64,000 bases of DNA from Mycolicibacterium sp. J2 (GCF_026240945.1 NZ_JAPFPY010000002.1:62001-126000), one strand, 5' to 3'. Positions 1-9,162 are shown, counted from the stretch's first letter. Made by a program: numbers and translations. The notes: generated by a model from the sequence alone, not told the origin.

Positions 1-930
1 GGGGTGGTGACCGCGCTCGGCCCGGGCGTCGACGGGCTGGAGGTCGGCGATCATGTGGTGCTGTCCTGGGTGCCGGGCTGCGGTGGCTGCCGGCAGTGCG
101 AACTCGGCAGGCCGTGGCAGTGCGAGGTGGCCGCGAACGTCGTCGCTGCCGGCGGCGTGTTGTTCGACGGCACCAGCCGCTGGAGCAGCGACGGGGCGCC
201 GCTGCATCACTATCTGGGTGTGTCGTCGTTCGCCGAGCGGGTGGTGGTCCCGGCCTCCGGGGCGGTGCGGATCCGCCGGGACGCGCCGCTGGACGTGGTC
301 GCCCTGGTCGGCTGTGCGGTGGCCACCGGCGTCGGCGCGGTGCGCAACACCGCCGGCGTCGAGGAAGGTGCCACGGTGGCCGTCATCGGCTGTGGCGGCG
401 TCGGGCTGTCCTGTATCCAGGGCGCGCGGCTGGCCAAGGCCGGCCGTATCGTCGCCGTCGACATCGACGCGGCCAAGTTGGACCACGCGCGCCGGCTCGG
501 CGCCACCGACACCGTCGACTCGTCGGCCACCGACGCCGTCGAGGCTTTGAAAGCTCTTGTCCCAGAAGGCCTCGACTACATCTTCGACGCCATCGGCAAG
601 ATCGTCACCACCGAACAGGCCATCTCCGCGCTCGGGCTCGGCGGTGCCGCCGTCATCGTCGGACTGCCGCCGACCGGGTCGACGGCACGGTTCGACCCGC
701 TGGTACTCGCCGAGGCCAACCAGCGCATCCTCGGGTCCAACTACGGTTCGGTCGACCCGCAGCGCGATATCCCGGCCCTGGTCGACCTGTACATGGACGG
801 TGAGCTCGAGCTGGATTCGCTGGTATCCGGGCGCCGCCCCTTGGAGGCGGCGCAGGACGCGCTGGACGATCTGGCCGCCGGCGGCGCGCTGCGCACCCTG
901 CTGGTGCCCTCGCTGGCGGGCGGGCAATGA
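1..930 (+). CDS. Zinc-dependent alcohol dehydrogenase (5' end outside window)
   Basis: Medium-chain zinc alcohol dehydrogenase that would oxidise an alcohol to an aldehyde with NAD. The frame is already open at base 1, so the N-terminal catalytic zinc ligands lie outside the window. Visible are the four structural-zinc cysteines (CGGCRQC followed by WQC, about residues 26-40 of the visible part) and a Rossmann nucleotide-binding loop (IGCGGVG, about 128-134), followed by VDID, whose acidic residue suggests NAD rather than NADP. About 308 residues are present of the usual 360-370. The stop codon overlaps a downstream ATG (ATGA), and an aldehyde dehydrogenase follows. This context suggests an alcohol to aldehyde to acid route. 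The substrate cannot be told from sequence. Confidence 0.9.
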   Translation, partial: GVVTALGPGVDGLEVGDHVVLSWVPGCGGCRQCELGRPWQCEVAANVVAAGGVLFDGTSRWSSDGAPLHHYLGVSSFAERVVVPASGAVRIRRDAPLDVVALVGCAVATGVGAVRNTAGVEEGATVAVIGCGGVGLSCIQGARLAKAGRIVAVDIDAAKLDHARRLGATDTVDSSATDAVEALKALVPEGLDYIFDAIGKIVTTEQAISALGLGGAAVIVGLPPTGSTARFDPLVLAEANQRILGSNYGSVDPQRDIPALVDLYMDGELELDSLVSGRRPLEAAQDALDDLAAGGALRTLLVPSLAGGQ

Positions 931-1192
931 CCGCCCTGCTGTCCATCCGCCGGCTCGGTGCGCTCACCATGATATGCGGAATCCTTGGTGCACCGGTGCT
1001 GGCAGATGCGTTCTACGACAACATCTTCCCGGTGCCCCGGCGCCGACGAACGTGTTTGCCGACGCGTTCGTCACGGTTCTCGTACTCGGGATCGTGGGAT
1101 TCGTGGCGCTGAAATTCGGCGATCCGGTGGCGGCGGAGCGCGCGGGCACGTATGCAGAAGACAGCTCATCCAACGAACAGAACCAGGAGTGA
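927..1192 (+). pseudogene. Small membrane protein gene with an apparent 1-base frameshift
   Basis: A start codon at 927 overlaps the preceding stop (ATGA). It opens a frame giving a hydrophobic N-terminal segment (GALTMICGILGAPVLADAFY) that turns into arginine-rich nonsense and stops at 1112. From about 1035 the frame two bases along reads a second convincing transmembrane stretch (FVTVLVLGIVGFVALKFGD) with a hydrophilic tail ending at 1192, seven bases before the next gene. One extra C in the CCC run at 1028-1030 would join the two into a roughly 87-residue two-helix protein. It is therefore either a broken gene or a base-calling error. An alternative is a short intact protein starting at ATG 974 or GTG 1052. 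No function is assigned. Confidence 0.45.
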
Positions 1193-1198
1193 TTTTTC

Positions 1199-2533
1199 AT
1201 GGCGCAGTACGCAGTGGTCGATCCCGCATCCGGTGAGGTGCTCCGTGAGTACCCCACGGCGACCGACGCTCAGATCGAGCAGGCGCTGTCCGCGGCGGCC
1301 GGCGCCTACCGGGATTGGTCCAAGAACTCGACGCTGGAAGACCGCGTCGCGTTGATCCGCAAGGTCGCCGCGTTGCACAACGAGCGTCGCGACGAGCTCG
1401 CCGCCATCATCGTGCGCGAGATGGGCAAGCCGCTGGACCAGGCCACCGGTGAGGTCGAATTCAGTGCCGCCATCTACGAGTTCTACGCCGACAACGCCGC
1501 CAAGTTCCTCGCCGACGAACCCATCGAGCTGCTCGATGGCGAGGGGTCGGCGCTGATCCGGCGCGGCCCGGTGGGTGTGTTGCTGGGCATCATGCCGTGG
1601 AACTATCCGTACTACCAGGTGGCGCGATTCGCCGGCCCCAACCTGACGCTGGGCAACACCATCCTGCTCAAGCACGCCCCGCAGTGCCCGGAGTCGGCGG
1701 CGGCCATCCAGCAGATCTTCGACGACGCCGGCTACCCCGAGGGCGCCTACGTCAACATCTACGCGACCAACGAGCAGGTCGCCGACATCATCGCCGACCC
1801 ACGCGTGCAAGGGGTTTCGCTGACGGGTTCGGAGCGGGCGGGGGCGGCGGTCGCCGAGATCGCCGGCCGCAACCTGAAGAAGGTGGTGCTCGAGCTCGGC
1901 GGGTCCGATCCCTTCATCGTGCTGTCCTCCGACGATATGGACGCCACCGTCGAGGCGGCGGTGGCCGGGCGGTTCGAGAACACCGGACAGGCCTGCAACG
2001 CCGCCAAGCGGTTCATCGTCGCCGAGCAGGTGTACGACGAGTTCCTGGACAAGTTCACCGCCAAGGTGCTGGAGCAGCGCGACGGGCTGGCCCCGCTGTC
2101 GTCGGAGGCCGCCGCGCAGCGGCTCGCCGAGCAGGTCGACCGTGCGGTGGCCGGTGGGGCGAGGTTGACCACCGAGGGCGAGCGCAAGGGCGCGCACTTC
2201 CCGCCCGGCGTGTTGACCGATGTGCCAACCGATTTCCGCGAGGAGCTGTTCGGGCCGGTCGCCATCGTCTACAAGGCCGCATCCGAGGACGAGGCCGTCG
2301 AACTGGCTAACGACACGCCGTTCGGGCTGGGCTCGTACGTGTTCACCACCGACGACGAGCAGGCGAGCCGGGTGGCCGACAAGATCGACGCCGGCATGGT
2401 GTTCGTCAACGTCGTCGGCGCCGACGGGGTCGAGCTGCCTTTCGGCGGGGTCAAGCGATCCGGCTTCGGCCGCGAACTCGGCCGCTACGGCATCGACGAA
2501 TTCGTCAACAAGAAGCTGATCCGCAAGGGATAG
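1199..2533 (+). CDS. gabD1: NAD(P)-dependent succinate-semialdehyde/aldehyde dehydrogenase
   Basis: Aldehyde dehydrogenase superfamily enzyme, closest in pattern to the mycobacterial GabD1 succinate-semialdehyde dehydrogenases, which oxidise succinate semialdehyde to succinate. The conserved LELGG motif places the general-base Glu near residue 232, and the GQACNAAKR motif places the catalytic Cys near residue 266. The cofactor segment IMPWNYPYYQ is also present. Length is 444 aa, slightly short of the usual 455-490, as is typical of GabD1. The ATG follows a gap of six bases from the upstream small gene. It is convergent with the sdh operon, separated by a long palindrome. Substrate identity is inferred from family resemblance; the neighbouring alcohol dehydrogenase could equally point to another aldehyde. 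Confidence 0.85.
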   Translation: MAQYAVVDPASGEVLREYPTATDAQIEQALSAAAGAYRDWSKNSTLEDRVALIRKVAALHNERRDELAAIIVREMGKPLDQATGEVEFSAAIYEFYADNAAKFLADEPIELLDGEGSALIRRGPVGVLLGIMPWNYPYYQVARFAGPNLTLGNTILLKHAPQCPESAAAIQQIFDDAGYPEGAYVNIYATNEQVADIIADPRVQGVSLTGSERAGAAVAEIAGRNLKKVVLELGGSDPFIVLSSDDMDATVEAAVAGRFENTGQACNAAKRFIVAEQVYDEFLDKFTAKVLEQRDGLAPLSSEAAAQRLAEQVDRAVAGGARLTTEGERKGAHFPPGVLTDVPTDFREELFGPVAIVYKAASEDEAVELANDTPFGLGSYVFTTDDEQASRVADKIDAGMVFVNVVGADGVELPFGGVKRSGFGRELGRYGIDEFVNKKLIRKG

Positions 2534-2547
2534 GCCCGGAAACGAAC

Positions 2548-2594
2548 GTGAGCTTGGGTGCGAGATCCGGACCGGATCTCGCACCCAAGCTCAC
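2548..2594. repeat. 47-bp near-perfect palindrome between convergent genes
   Basis: Two 23-base arms, beginning GTGAGCTTGGGTGCGAGATC on the left, are exact reverse complements around a single central A at 2571. It sits in the 82-bp gap between gabD1 (+) and sdhB (-), where it could act as a bidirectional transcription terminator or an RNA processing structure. There is no T-tract on either side, which is usual for mycobacterial terminators. It could also be one copy of a dispersed palindromic repeat family; no second copy was seen in this window. Confidence 0.8.
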
Positions 2595-2615
2595 ATTGGG
2601 CTGCAGAGAGAAGAA

Positions 2616-3401
2616 CTACCGCGCGAACATCAAGGCGCGCTTGACCTCTTGGATCGCCTGGGTCACCTGGATGCCACGCGGGCAGGCATCGGTGCAGTTG
2701 AAGGTGGTGCGGCAGCGCCACACCCCGTCGACGTCGTTGAGGATGTCCAGGCGCTCGGCGGCACCCTCGTCGCGGCTGTCGAAGATGAACCGGTGCGCGT
2801 TGACGATGGCGGCCGGGCCGAAGTAGCTGCCCTCGTTCCAGAACACCGGGCAACTCGTGGTGCAGCACGCGCACAGGATGCACTTGGTGGTGTCGTCGTA
2901 GCGGGCGCGGTCGGTCTGGCTCTGGATCCGTTCCCGGGTGGGCGGGTTGCCACTGGTGATCAGGAACGGCTTGACGGCCCGGAACGCGTCGAAGAACGGC
3001 TCCATGTCGACGACGAGGTCCTTCTCCACCGGCAGTCCGCGGATCGGCTCGATGGTGATGGTCAGCTGCTTGCCCGGCTTCTTGGGCAGCAGGTCACGCA
3101 TCAGCACCTTGCACGCCAACCGGTTCACACCGTTGATCCGCATGGCGTCCGAACCGCACACGCCGTGCGCGCAGGACCGGCGGAAGGTCAGCGTCCCGTC
3201 CAGGTACCACTTGACGTAGTGCAGCAGGTTGAGCAGCCGGTCCGACGGCAGGCAGGGCACGCGGAAGCTCTGGAAGCCGGCGGCATCGGGGTTGTCCGGG
3301 TTGAACCGGGCGATCTTCAGCGTCACCATCACCGCGCCCTCGGGCACGGGCGGCAGCTCAGGGCCACCGGCTTGCGGCTTGTCGATTACGGGTGCACTCA
3401 T
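2616..3401 (-). CDS. sdhB: Succinate dehydrogenase iron-sulfur subunit
   Basis: Iron-sulfur subunit of succinate dehydrogenase (complex II) on the cytoplasmic face of the membrane. It passes electrons from the FAD subunit to menaquinone. The N-terminal 2Fe-2S ferredoxin domain has CAHGVCGSDAM and a later LACK cysteine. The C-terminal domain has CILCACCTTSCP, CRTTFNCTDACP and further cysteines for the 4Fe-4S and 3Fe-4S clusters. Length is 261 aa, normal for the family. It is the last gene of the sdhC-D-A-B operon; the ATG lies two bases after the sdhA stop, so the two are translationally linked. Confidence 0.97.
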   Translation of the reverse strand: MSAPVIDKPQAGGPELPPVPEGAVMVTLKIARFNPDNPDAAGFQSFRVPCLPSDRLLNLLHYVKWYLDGTLTFRRSCAHGVCGSDAMRINGVNRLACKVLMRDLLPKKPGKQLTITIEPIRGLPVEKDLVVDMEPFFDAFRAVKPFLITSGNPPTRERIQSQTDRARYDDTTKCILCACCTTSCPVFWNEGSYFGPAAIVNAHRFIFDSRDEGAAERLDILNDVDGVWRCRTTFNCTDACPRGIQVTQAIQEVKRALMFAR

Positions 3402-3403
3402 GA

Positions 3404-5158
3404 TCAGTACTTCCGTTCCATCGGCTCGTACCGGGTCTGGACCACGGGCTTGTAGTCCAGCCGGATATCGGACAGCAGCTCGGTGCCTTCTTTGTAGGCC
3501 ATGGTGTGCCGCATGTAGTTGGTGTCGTCGCGGTTGGGGTAGTCCTCACGCGCGTGCCCGCCACGGGATTCCTTGCGGTTCAGCGCGCCGACGACGGTGA
3601 CCTCCGCCAGCTCCAGCAGGAAGCCGAGCTCGATGGCCTCCAGCAGGTCGCTGTTGTAGCGCTTGCCCTTGTCCTGCACCGTGATCCGCGAGTACCGCTC
3701 TTTGAGCGCGTGGATGTCGGTGAGCGCCTGCTTCAGCGTCTCCTCGGTGCGGAACACCGCGGCGTTGTTGTCCATCGACTGCTGCAGCGCCGTGCGGATA
3801 TCGGCGACGCGCTCGTTGCCGTGCTCGGAGAGGATGTCACCCACCCAGCCGACCACCATGTCGGCCGGGTTCTCCGGCATCTCCACGTGGTTGTGGTTGT
3901 TGGCGTACTCGGCAGCCGCGATCCCGGCCCGCCGCCCGAACACGTTGATGTCCAGCAGCGAATTGGTGCCCAACCGGTTGGAGCCGTGCACCGACACACA
4001 CGCGCACTCGCCGGCCGCGTACAGACCCGGCACGATCGTGTTGTTGTCGCGGAGCACCTGGCCGTGCACGTTGGTCGGAATCCCGCCCATGACGTAGTGG
4101 CAGGTCGGGTACACCGGCACCAGCTCGGTCACCGGGTCCACGCCGAGGTAGGTGCGGGCGAACTCGGTGATGTCGGGGAGCTTGGCCTCCAGCACGTCCT
4201 CGCCGAGGTGGCGCACGTCGATGTAGACGTAGTCCTTGTTCGGTCCGGCGCCGCGGCCTTCGAGCACCTCGAGCACCATCGAGCGGGCGACGATATCGCG
4301 CGGCGCCAGGTCGACGATGGTCGGCGCGTAGCGCTCCATGAAGCGTTCGCCCTCACCGTTGAGCAGCCGGCCGCCCTCGCCGCGCACCGCCTCGGAGATC
4401 AGGATGCCCAGGCCGGCCAAACCTGTCGGGTGGAACTGGTGGAACTCCATGTCCTCCAAGGGGAGTCCCTTGCGGAAGATGATGCCCAGGCCGTCACCGG
4501 TCAGGGTGTGCGCATTGGAGGTGGTCTTGTACATCCGGCCCGATCCGCCGGTGGCGAAGACGATCGCCTTGGCATGGAACACGTGGATGTCACCGGTGGC
4601 CAACTCGTAGGCGATGACACCGGTGGCGACGGGGCCGCCGGGGGTCTCGGTGAGCGCGATGTCCAGCGCGTAGAACTCGTTGAAGAATTCGACGTCGTGC
4701 TTGACGCAGTTTTGGTACAGCGTCTGCAGGATCATGTGCCCGGTGCGGTCGGCGGCGTAACAGGCCCGGCGGACCGGGGCCTTGCCGTGGTCGCGAGTAT
4801 GCCCGCCGAACCTACGCTGGTCGATGCGGCCTTCGGGGGTGCGGTTGAACGGCATCCCCATCTTCTCGAGGTCATAGACGGCGTCGATGGCCTCCTTGCA
4901 CATGATCTCGACGGCGTCCTGGTCGGCGAGGTAGTCCCCACCCTTGACGGTGTCGAAGGTGTGCCACTCCCAGTTGTCCTCTTCGACATTGGCCAGCGCG
5001 GCGCACATCCCGCCCTGGGCGGCGCCGGTGTGGCTGCGGGTCGGGTACAGCTTGGTCAGCACGGCGGTGCGGGCCCGGGGGCCGGCTTCCACCGCGGCGC
5101 GCATTCCGGCGCCGCCGGCACCGACGATCACGACGTCGTAGCGGTGTTCAACAATCAT
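3404..5158 (-). CDS. sdhA: Succinate dehydrogenase flavoprotein subunit
   Basis: Catalytic flavoprotein that oxidises succinate to fumarate, linking the TCA cycle to the respiratory chain. The N-terminal FAD-binding loop VIVGAGGAGMRAA is followed by the HTGAAQGG motif, whose histidine normally carries covalent FAD. The substrate-site HPTGLAG and the catalytic-arginine segment near RGEGGRLLNG are present, with the capping-domain and C-terminal helical domains intact. Length is 584 aa, as expected. It lies 16 bases downstream of sdhD in the sdhCDAB operon. The start ATG is preceded by a purine-rich stretch, and no better upstream start exists. Confidence 0.97.
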   Translation of the reverse strand: MIVEHRYDVVIVGAGGAGMRAAVEAGPRARTAVLTKLYPTRSHTGAAQGGMCAALANVEEDNWEWHTFDTVKGGDYLADQDAVEIMCKEAIDAVYDLEKMGMPFNRTPEGRIDQRRFGGHTRDHGKAPVRRACYAADRTGHMILQTLYQNCVKHDVEFFNEFYALDIALTETPGGPVATGVIAYELATGDIHVFHAKAIVFATGGSGRMYKTTSNAHTLTGDGLGIIFRKGLPLEDMEFHQFHPTGLAGLGILISEAVRGEGGRLLNGEGERFMERYAPTIVDLAPRDIVARSMVLEVLEGRGAGPNKDYVYIDVRHLGEDVLEAKLPDITEFARTYLGVDPVTELVPVYPTCHYVMGGIPTNVHGQVLRDNNTIVPGLYAAGECACVSVHGSNRLGTNSLLDINVFGRRAGIAAAEYANNHNHVEMPENPADMVVGWVGDILSEHGNERVADIRTALQQSMDNNAAVFRTEETLKQALTDIHALKERYSRITVQDKGKRYNSDLLEAIELGFLLELAEVTVVGALNRKESRGGHAREDYPNRDDTNYMRHTMAYKEGTELLSDIRLDYKPVVQTRYEPMERKY

Positions 5159-5174
5159 TTCCTACAACTCCAGC

Positions 5175-5651
5175 TCAAGAGATGTTCGCGTCGAACGTCA
5201 GCAGCACATAGGTACCCAGTACCAGGGTGAACAACATCGACAGGGCCAGCAGGGTGTTCAGCCAGAACTTGGTCGAATCCTTGCGGGCGTAATCGGCGAT
5301 GATGGTGCGCATCCCGTTGCCGCCGTGCAGTTGGGCCAACCACAGCAGCAGCAGGTCCCAGGTCTGCCAGAACGGCGAGGCCCAGCGCTGCGCGACGTAA
5401 TTGAAATCGATTCGGTACACGCCGTTCTGCCACATCAGCATGATGAACAGGTGGCCCAGTGCCAGGAACACCAGGACAATGCCCGAGAAGCGCATGAACA
5501 GCCACGCGTACTTCTCGAAGTTGGGCATGCCGCCCGGGCGCCGCGGGGCGCGCGGGTTGTCCAACCCGGCGGGCCGGTCGTAGCTGCGTTGCATGACCGG
5601 GGCCGGTCCGCCGCGCTCGCTCAGGTGGTCGTAGGGATTTTCGCCGCTCAT
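5175..5651 (-). CDS. sdhD: Succinate dehydrogenase hydrophobic membrane anchor
   Basis: Membrane anchor subunit that helps build the quinone site and holds the SdhAB dimer to the membrane. The 158-aa protein has a hydrophilic proline-rich N-terminus and then three transmembrane helices: FSGIVLVFLALGHLFIMLMW, then WDLLLLWLAQLHGG, then LNTLLALSMLFTLVLGTYVL. Histidines in the first two helices are candidate haem or quinone ligands. The start chosen is the ATG at 5651, whose ATGA overlaps the sdhC stop; a longer upstream reading is out of frame with sdhC and is not real. Anchor subunits diverge fast, so the assignment rests partly on operon position. Confidence 0.92.
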   Translation of the reverse strand: MSGENPYDHLSERGGPAPVMQRSYDRPAGLDNPRAPRRPGGMPNFEKYAWLFMRFSGIVLVFLALGHLFIMLMWQNGVYRIDFNYVAQRWASPFWQTWDLLLLWLAQLHGGNGMRTIIADYARKDSTKFWLNTLLALSMLFTLVLGTYVLLTFDANIS

Positions 5652-6076
5652 AGAAAACGCTCCGCCATGTGCATGCCGAGGACTCCCAGCGAGGGGATCA
5701 TCACGGCCAACCAGATTCCGGCAATAACCCACAGCATCAGGCGCTGGTAGCGCGGGCCGTGCTGCCAGAAGTCGATGAGGATCACGCGGATGCCGTTGAG
5801 CGCGTGGTACAGCACCGCCGCGACCAGACCGGCCTCCATGAGACCGATGATGGGCGTCTTGTACGTCTCGATGACTTCGTTGTAGGCCTGCGGGCTCACC
5901 CGCACCAGCGCCGTGTCGAGCACGTGGACGAACAGGAAGAAGAAAATGGTGGCACCCGTGATGCGGTGCAAAACCCAGGACCACATGCCTGGATCGCCGC
6001 GGTACAGGGTGCGACGGCGGCCCGGTTTTGATCGCGGTGCCGGTGTATCGGAATCCGCAGCCGTAGCTGTGCTCAT
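5648..6076 (-). CDS. sdhC: Succinate dehydrogenase cytochrome b556 subunit
   Basis: First gene of the sdh operon, encoding a haem-binding membrane anchor. Three helices are visible (HRITGATIFFFLFVHVLDTA; GLVAAVLYHALNGIRVILID; LMLWVIAGIWLAVMIPSLGV). HALNGIR in helix two is the usual haem-ligand and quinone-site signature. The ATG at 6076 is chosen because GGAGG lies eight bases upstream; an in-frame ATG at 6097 would add a non-conserved N-terminus. The protein is 142 aa. The arrangement C-D-A-B with a separate SdhD matches the Sdh2-type complex of mycobacteria. Confidence 0.93.
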   Translation of the reverse strand: MSTATAADSDTPAPRSKPGRRRTLYRGDPGMWSWVLHRITGATIFFFLFVHVLDTALVRVSPQAYNEVIETYKTPIIGLMEAGLVAAVLYHALNGIRVILIDFWQHGPRYQRLMLWVIAGIWLAVMIPSLGVLGMHMAERFL

Positions 6077-6209
6077 AGGGGTGTCCTCCAACGCCATCGG
6101 TGGACGTCCGGGGACAAGGCTGTTATTCGTCCCCAAACCTCGGGGCGACTCTAATCCCAAATGGAACCGACTTAGAACTAGCGTGGAGCCGAAAGGGGCC
6201 GTTCTACCA

Positions 6210-6228
6210 CAAAGTTAGGGTTGCCTAC
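6210..6228. promoter_or_regulatory. Candidate IdeR/DtxR-like iron box in sdh-cdd intergenic region
   Basis: Within the 218-bp divergent gap, the stretch around GTTAGGGTTGCCTA matches 13 of 19 positions of the IdeR consensus (TTAGGTTAGG then CTAACCTAA) by hand alignment. The left half-site is better than the right. Iron control of an iron-sulfur enzyme would be sensible, but this is a pattern match only. The same gap also carries three TAGAAC-type hexamers near 6171, 6203 and 6234. Confidence 0.25.
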
Positions 6229-6294
6229 ATTGGTTCTAGCCTTCGGATGTCGATCCTTCGGAATGCATTCAGATCATCCTTCGCGGAGGGTGTC

Positions 6295-6693
6295 ATGAGC
6301 CTGGAAATCGACTGGAAATTGTTGCGAGACAACGCAATCGAAGCGTCGCGCGGGGCCTATGCGCCGTATTCGGGTTTTCCGGTCGGAGCGGCCGCATTGG
6401 TCGACGACGGCAGGATCATCCGCGGATGCAATGTGGAGAATGTCTCATATGGCCTAGGTCTCTGTGCCGAGTGCGCTGTGGTCTGCGTCCTGTTTTCCGG
6501 CGGTGGCGGACGCCTCGTCGCGCTCAGTTGCGTGGCCGCCGACGGCGCCCCGTTGATGCCGTGCGGACGCTGCCGACAGGTGCTCTACGAGCACGGCGGA
6601 CCCGAACTGCTGATCGACCATCCCGACGGTCCGCGCCGGCTGGCCGACCTGCTGCCCGACGCCTTCGGGCCTGCCGATCTGGAGCGCGCATGA
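6295..6693 (+). CDS. cdd: Cytidine deaminase
   Basis: Small tetrameric zinc enzyme that deaminates cytidine and deoxycytidine to uridine and deoxyuridine in pyrimidine salvage. The zinc site is visible as CAEC (the Cys-Ala-Glu form with the catalytic Glu, about residues 56-59) and PCGRCRQ (about 86-92). The substrate motif GCNVENVSYG precedes it. Length 132 aa is typical. A good ribosome binding site (GCGGAGGGT) lies just upstream of the ATG at 6295; a longer open frame from 6100 is spurious. It is divergent from sdhC, and its stop overlaps the deoA start (ATGA), so cdd-deoA is one operon. Confidence 0.96.
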   Translation: MSLEIDWKLLRDNAIEASRGAYAPYSGFPVGAAALVDDGRIIRGCNVENVSYGLGLCAECAVVCVLFSGGGGRLVALSCVAADGAPLMPCGRCRQVLYEHGGPELLIDHPDGPRRLADLLPDAFGPADLERA

Positions 6694-8006
6694 CCACGAA
6701 GCCGGGCGTGACTTCTGACGCTCATCACGGGTCGCATCTCGATGCTCCGTCCGTCATCCGGACCAAACGCGACGGCGGCGTCCTCACCGATGAGGCCATC
6801 GACTGGGTGATCGACGGCTACACCCACGGACGCGTCGCGGACGAACAGATGTCGGCCCTGCTGATGGCGATCTTCCTGCGCGGCATGACCCCCGCCGAGA
6901 TCACCCGCTGGACCGCCGCGATGGTGGCCTCCGGTGAGCGATTCGACTTCACCGATCTGGGCCTGCCCCTGGTCGACAAACACTCCACCGGCGGGGTCGG
7001 TGACAAGATCACCATCCCCCTGGTACCGGTGGTACTGGCTTGTGGCGTAGCGGTTCCGCAGGCCGCCGGCCGCGGCCTTGGACACACCGGGGGCACCCTG
7101 GACAAACTGGAGGCCATCGCCGGGTTCACCCCGGAGCTGTCCAAAGAGCGCATCCGCCAACAGCTTCGCGACATCGGAGCGGCCATCTTCGCCGCGGGCG
7201 ATCTCGCCCCGGCCGATCGCAAGATCTATGCGCTGCGCGATGTCACCGCCACCACCGAATCGCTGCCGCTGATCGCCAGCTCGGTGATGAGCAAGAAGCT
7301 GGCCGAAGGAGCGCAAGCCCTGGTTCTGGACGTCAAGGTGGGCCGCGGCGCGTTCCTCAAGACCGAAGCCGAATCCCGCGAGCTGGCGGCCACCATGGTG
7401 GCGCTCGGCAATTCCTACGGCGTCCCGACCCGGGCGTTGCTCACCGACATGAACCGTCCACTGGGCCGCACCGTCGGCAACGCGCTGGAGGTCGCCGAGT
7501 CGCTGGAGGTGTTGGCCGGCGGCGGCCCGCCCGACGTGGTCGAGCTGACCCTTGCGTTGGCGGCCGAGATGCTCGACGCCGCCGGGATCGATCGGGTGGA
7601 CCCGGCCCAGACCCTGCGCGACGGCACCGCGATGGACCGGTTCCGCCGGCTCGTCGCCGCCCAAGGCGGTGACCTGAGCCAGCCGCTGCCGCTCGGCACA
7701 CACACCGAGACGGTCACCGCATCCAGCGCCGGGGTGATGGGTGATATCGACGCCATGGCGGTGGCGATGGCCGCGTGGCGGCTCGGGGCGGGCCGCGCCG
7801 CCCCTGGGCAGCCGGTCCAGCTCGGAGCCGGTGTCCGCATCCATCGCAGGCCAGGTGAGCCCGTGTCCGCGGGTGAAACGGTGTTCACCCTCTACACCGA
7901 AACGGCCGAGCGGCTACCGGCGGCATTGGCCGAACTCGACGGCGGGTGGAGCGTCGGCAGCGGGGCCACGGAGCTCGGCCCCGTCGTCGTCGACCGTATC
8001 GGGTAG
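6690..8006 (+). CDS. deoA: Thymidine phosphorylase
   Basis: Thymidine/pyrimidine-nucleoside phosphorylase (438 aa) that cleaves thymidine or deoxyuridine with phosphate to the free base and 2-deoxyribose 1-phosphate. The phosphate-binding signature [12 protein letters not shown] (about residues 97-108) and the substrate segment [17 protein letters not shown] are intact, followed by the [11 protein letters not shown] and KVGRGAF motifs and the C-terminal barrel-sandwich domain. The ATG at 6690 overlaps the cdd stop. With cdd upstream and add downstream it forms a nucleoside-salvage operon. Confidence 0.96.
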   Translation: MTTKPGVTSDAHHGSHLDAPSVIRTKRDGGVLTDEAIDWVIDGYTHGRVADEQMSALLMAIFLRGMTPAEITRWTAAMVASGERFDFTDLGLPLVDKHSTGGVGDKITIPLVPVVLACGVAVPQAAGRGLGHTGGTLDKLEAIAGFTPELSKERIRQQLRDIGAAIFAAGDLAPADRKIYALRDVTATTESLPLIASSVMSKKLAEGAQALVLDVKVGRGAFLKTEAESRELAATMVALGNSYGVPTRALLTDMNRPLGRTVGNALEVAESLEVLAGGGPPDVVELTLALAAEMLDAAGIDRVDPAQTLRDGTAMDRFRRLVAAQGGDLSQPLPLGTHTETVTASSAGVMGDIDAMAVAMAAWRLGAGRAAPGQPVQLGAGVRIHRRPGEPVSAGETVFTLYTETAERLPAALAELDGGWSVGSGATELGPVVVDRIG

Positions 8007-8073
8007 GCGAACACGTGATGACGGCCCGGGCGATCCGCGCGCCTGCGCCGCCTCGGACGAGCAAGATGGACAG

Positions 8074-9162
8074 ATGAGTACGCCGCTGACCCTCGACCTG
8101 ATCACCCAAGCCCCCAAAGCGCTGCTGCACGACCACCTCGACGGCGGGTTACGCCCGGCCACGGTGCTCGAGCTGGCCGATCAATTCGGGTACGACGAGC
8201 TACCGGCCACCGAGGTCGACGAGCTCGCGACGTTCTTCCGTACCGCCGCCCACAGCGGGTCGCTGGTGCGCTACCTGGAACCGTTCGCGCACACCGTCGG
8301 CGTCATGCAGACCCCGGAGGCCCTGCACCGGGTGGCCTACGAGGCCGTCGAGGATCTCGCCGAGGACAACGTGGTGTACGCCGAGATCCGGTTCGCCCCT
8401 GAACTGCACATCGATCGCGGTCTGTCGCTGGACGCCGTCGTCGACGCGGTGCTCGGCGGCTTCGCCGACGGCGAGAAGGCCGCCGCGGCTGCCGGCCGCA
8501 CCATCGTGGTGCGCTGCCTGGTCACCGCCATGCGCCATGCCGCACGGTCCCGGGAGATCGCCGAGCTGGCCATCCGGTTCCGCGACCACGGCGTGGTGGG
8601 CTTCGACATCGCCGGCGCCGAGGCAGGCTACCCGCCCAGCCGGCACCTGGATGCGTTCGAGTACATGCGAAGCAACAACGCGCGCTTCACCATTCACGCC
8701 GGTGAGGCCTTCGGCCTGCCGTCCATCCACGAAGCCATCGCCTTCTGCGGTGCCGACCGGCTGGGCCACGGCGTGCGCATCGTCGACGACATCACGGTCG
8801 GCCCCGACGGCGCGGTGCGGCTGGGCCGGCTGGCGGCGATCCTGCGGGACAAGCGCATTCCCCTGGAACTGTGCCCGAGCTCCAACGTCCAGACCGGGGC
8901 GGTGGCCAGCATCGCCGAGCATCCGTTCGACCTGCTGGCCCGCACCCGGTTCCGGGTCACCGTCAACACCGACAACCGGCTGATGAGCGACACCACCATG
9001 AGTCAGGAGATGCTGCGGCTGGTCGAGGCCTTCGGCTACGGCTGGAGCGACCTGGAACGCTTCACCATCAACGCGATGAAATCCTCGTTCCTGCCGTTCG
9101 ACGAGCGGCTGGCCCTCATCGACGGGGTGATCAAACCGCGCTACGCAGTGCTCATCGGCTGA
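8074..9162 (+). CDS. add: Adenosine deaminase
   Basis: Converts adenosine and deoxyadenosine to inosine and deoxyinosine. The TIM-barrel zinc ligands are seen in LHDHLDG (first HxH, near residues 19-21) and in HAGE, with the catalytic Glu. [10 protein letters not shown] and VNTDNRLMS complete the active site. Length 362 aa matches the family. The start is the ATG at 8074, 67 bases after the deoA stop; it probably belongs to the same cdd-deoA-add transcript. Its 3' end overlaps the convergent hydrolase gene by 11 bases. Confidence 0.95.
   Translation: MSTPLTLDLITQAPKALLHDHLDGGLRPATVLELADQFGYDELPATEVDELATFFRTAAHSGSLVRYLEPFAHTVGVMQTPEALHRVAYEAVEDLAEDNVVYAEIRFAPELHIDRGLSLDAVVDAVLGGFADGEKAAAAAGRTIVVRCLVTAMRHAARSREIAELAIRFRDHGVVGFDIAGAEAGYPPSRHLDAFEYMRSNNARFTIHAGEAFGLPSIHEAIAFCGADRLGHGVRIVDDITVGPDGAVRLGRLAAILRDKRIPLELCPSSNVQTGAVASIAEHPFDLLARTRFRVTVNTDNRLMSDTTMSQEMLRLVEAFGYGWSDLERFTINAMKSSFLPFDERLALIDGVIKPRYAVLIG

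Noticed and set aside
1166..2584. Long open frame antisense to gabD1
   Set aside because: It is the mirror of a strong aldehyde dehydrogenase and has the His/Arg/Gly-rich composition of antisense frames in high-GC DNA. No protein motif is visible.
3506..5230. 574-codon plus-strand frame across sdhA
   Set aside because: It lies antisense to the sdhA gene, with Val/His/Gln-rich, motif-free sequence.
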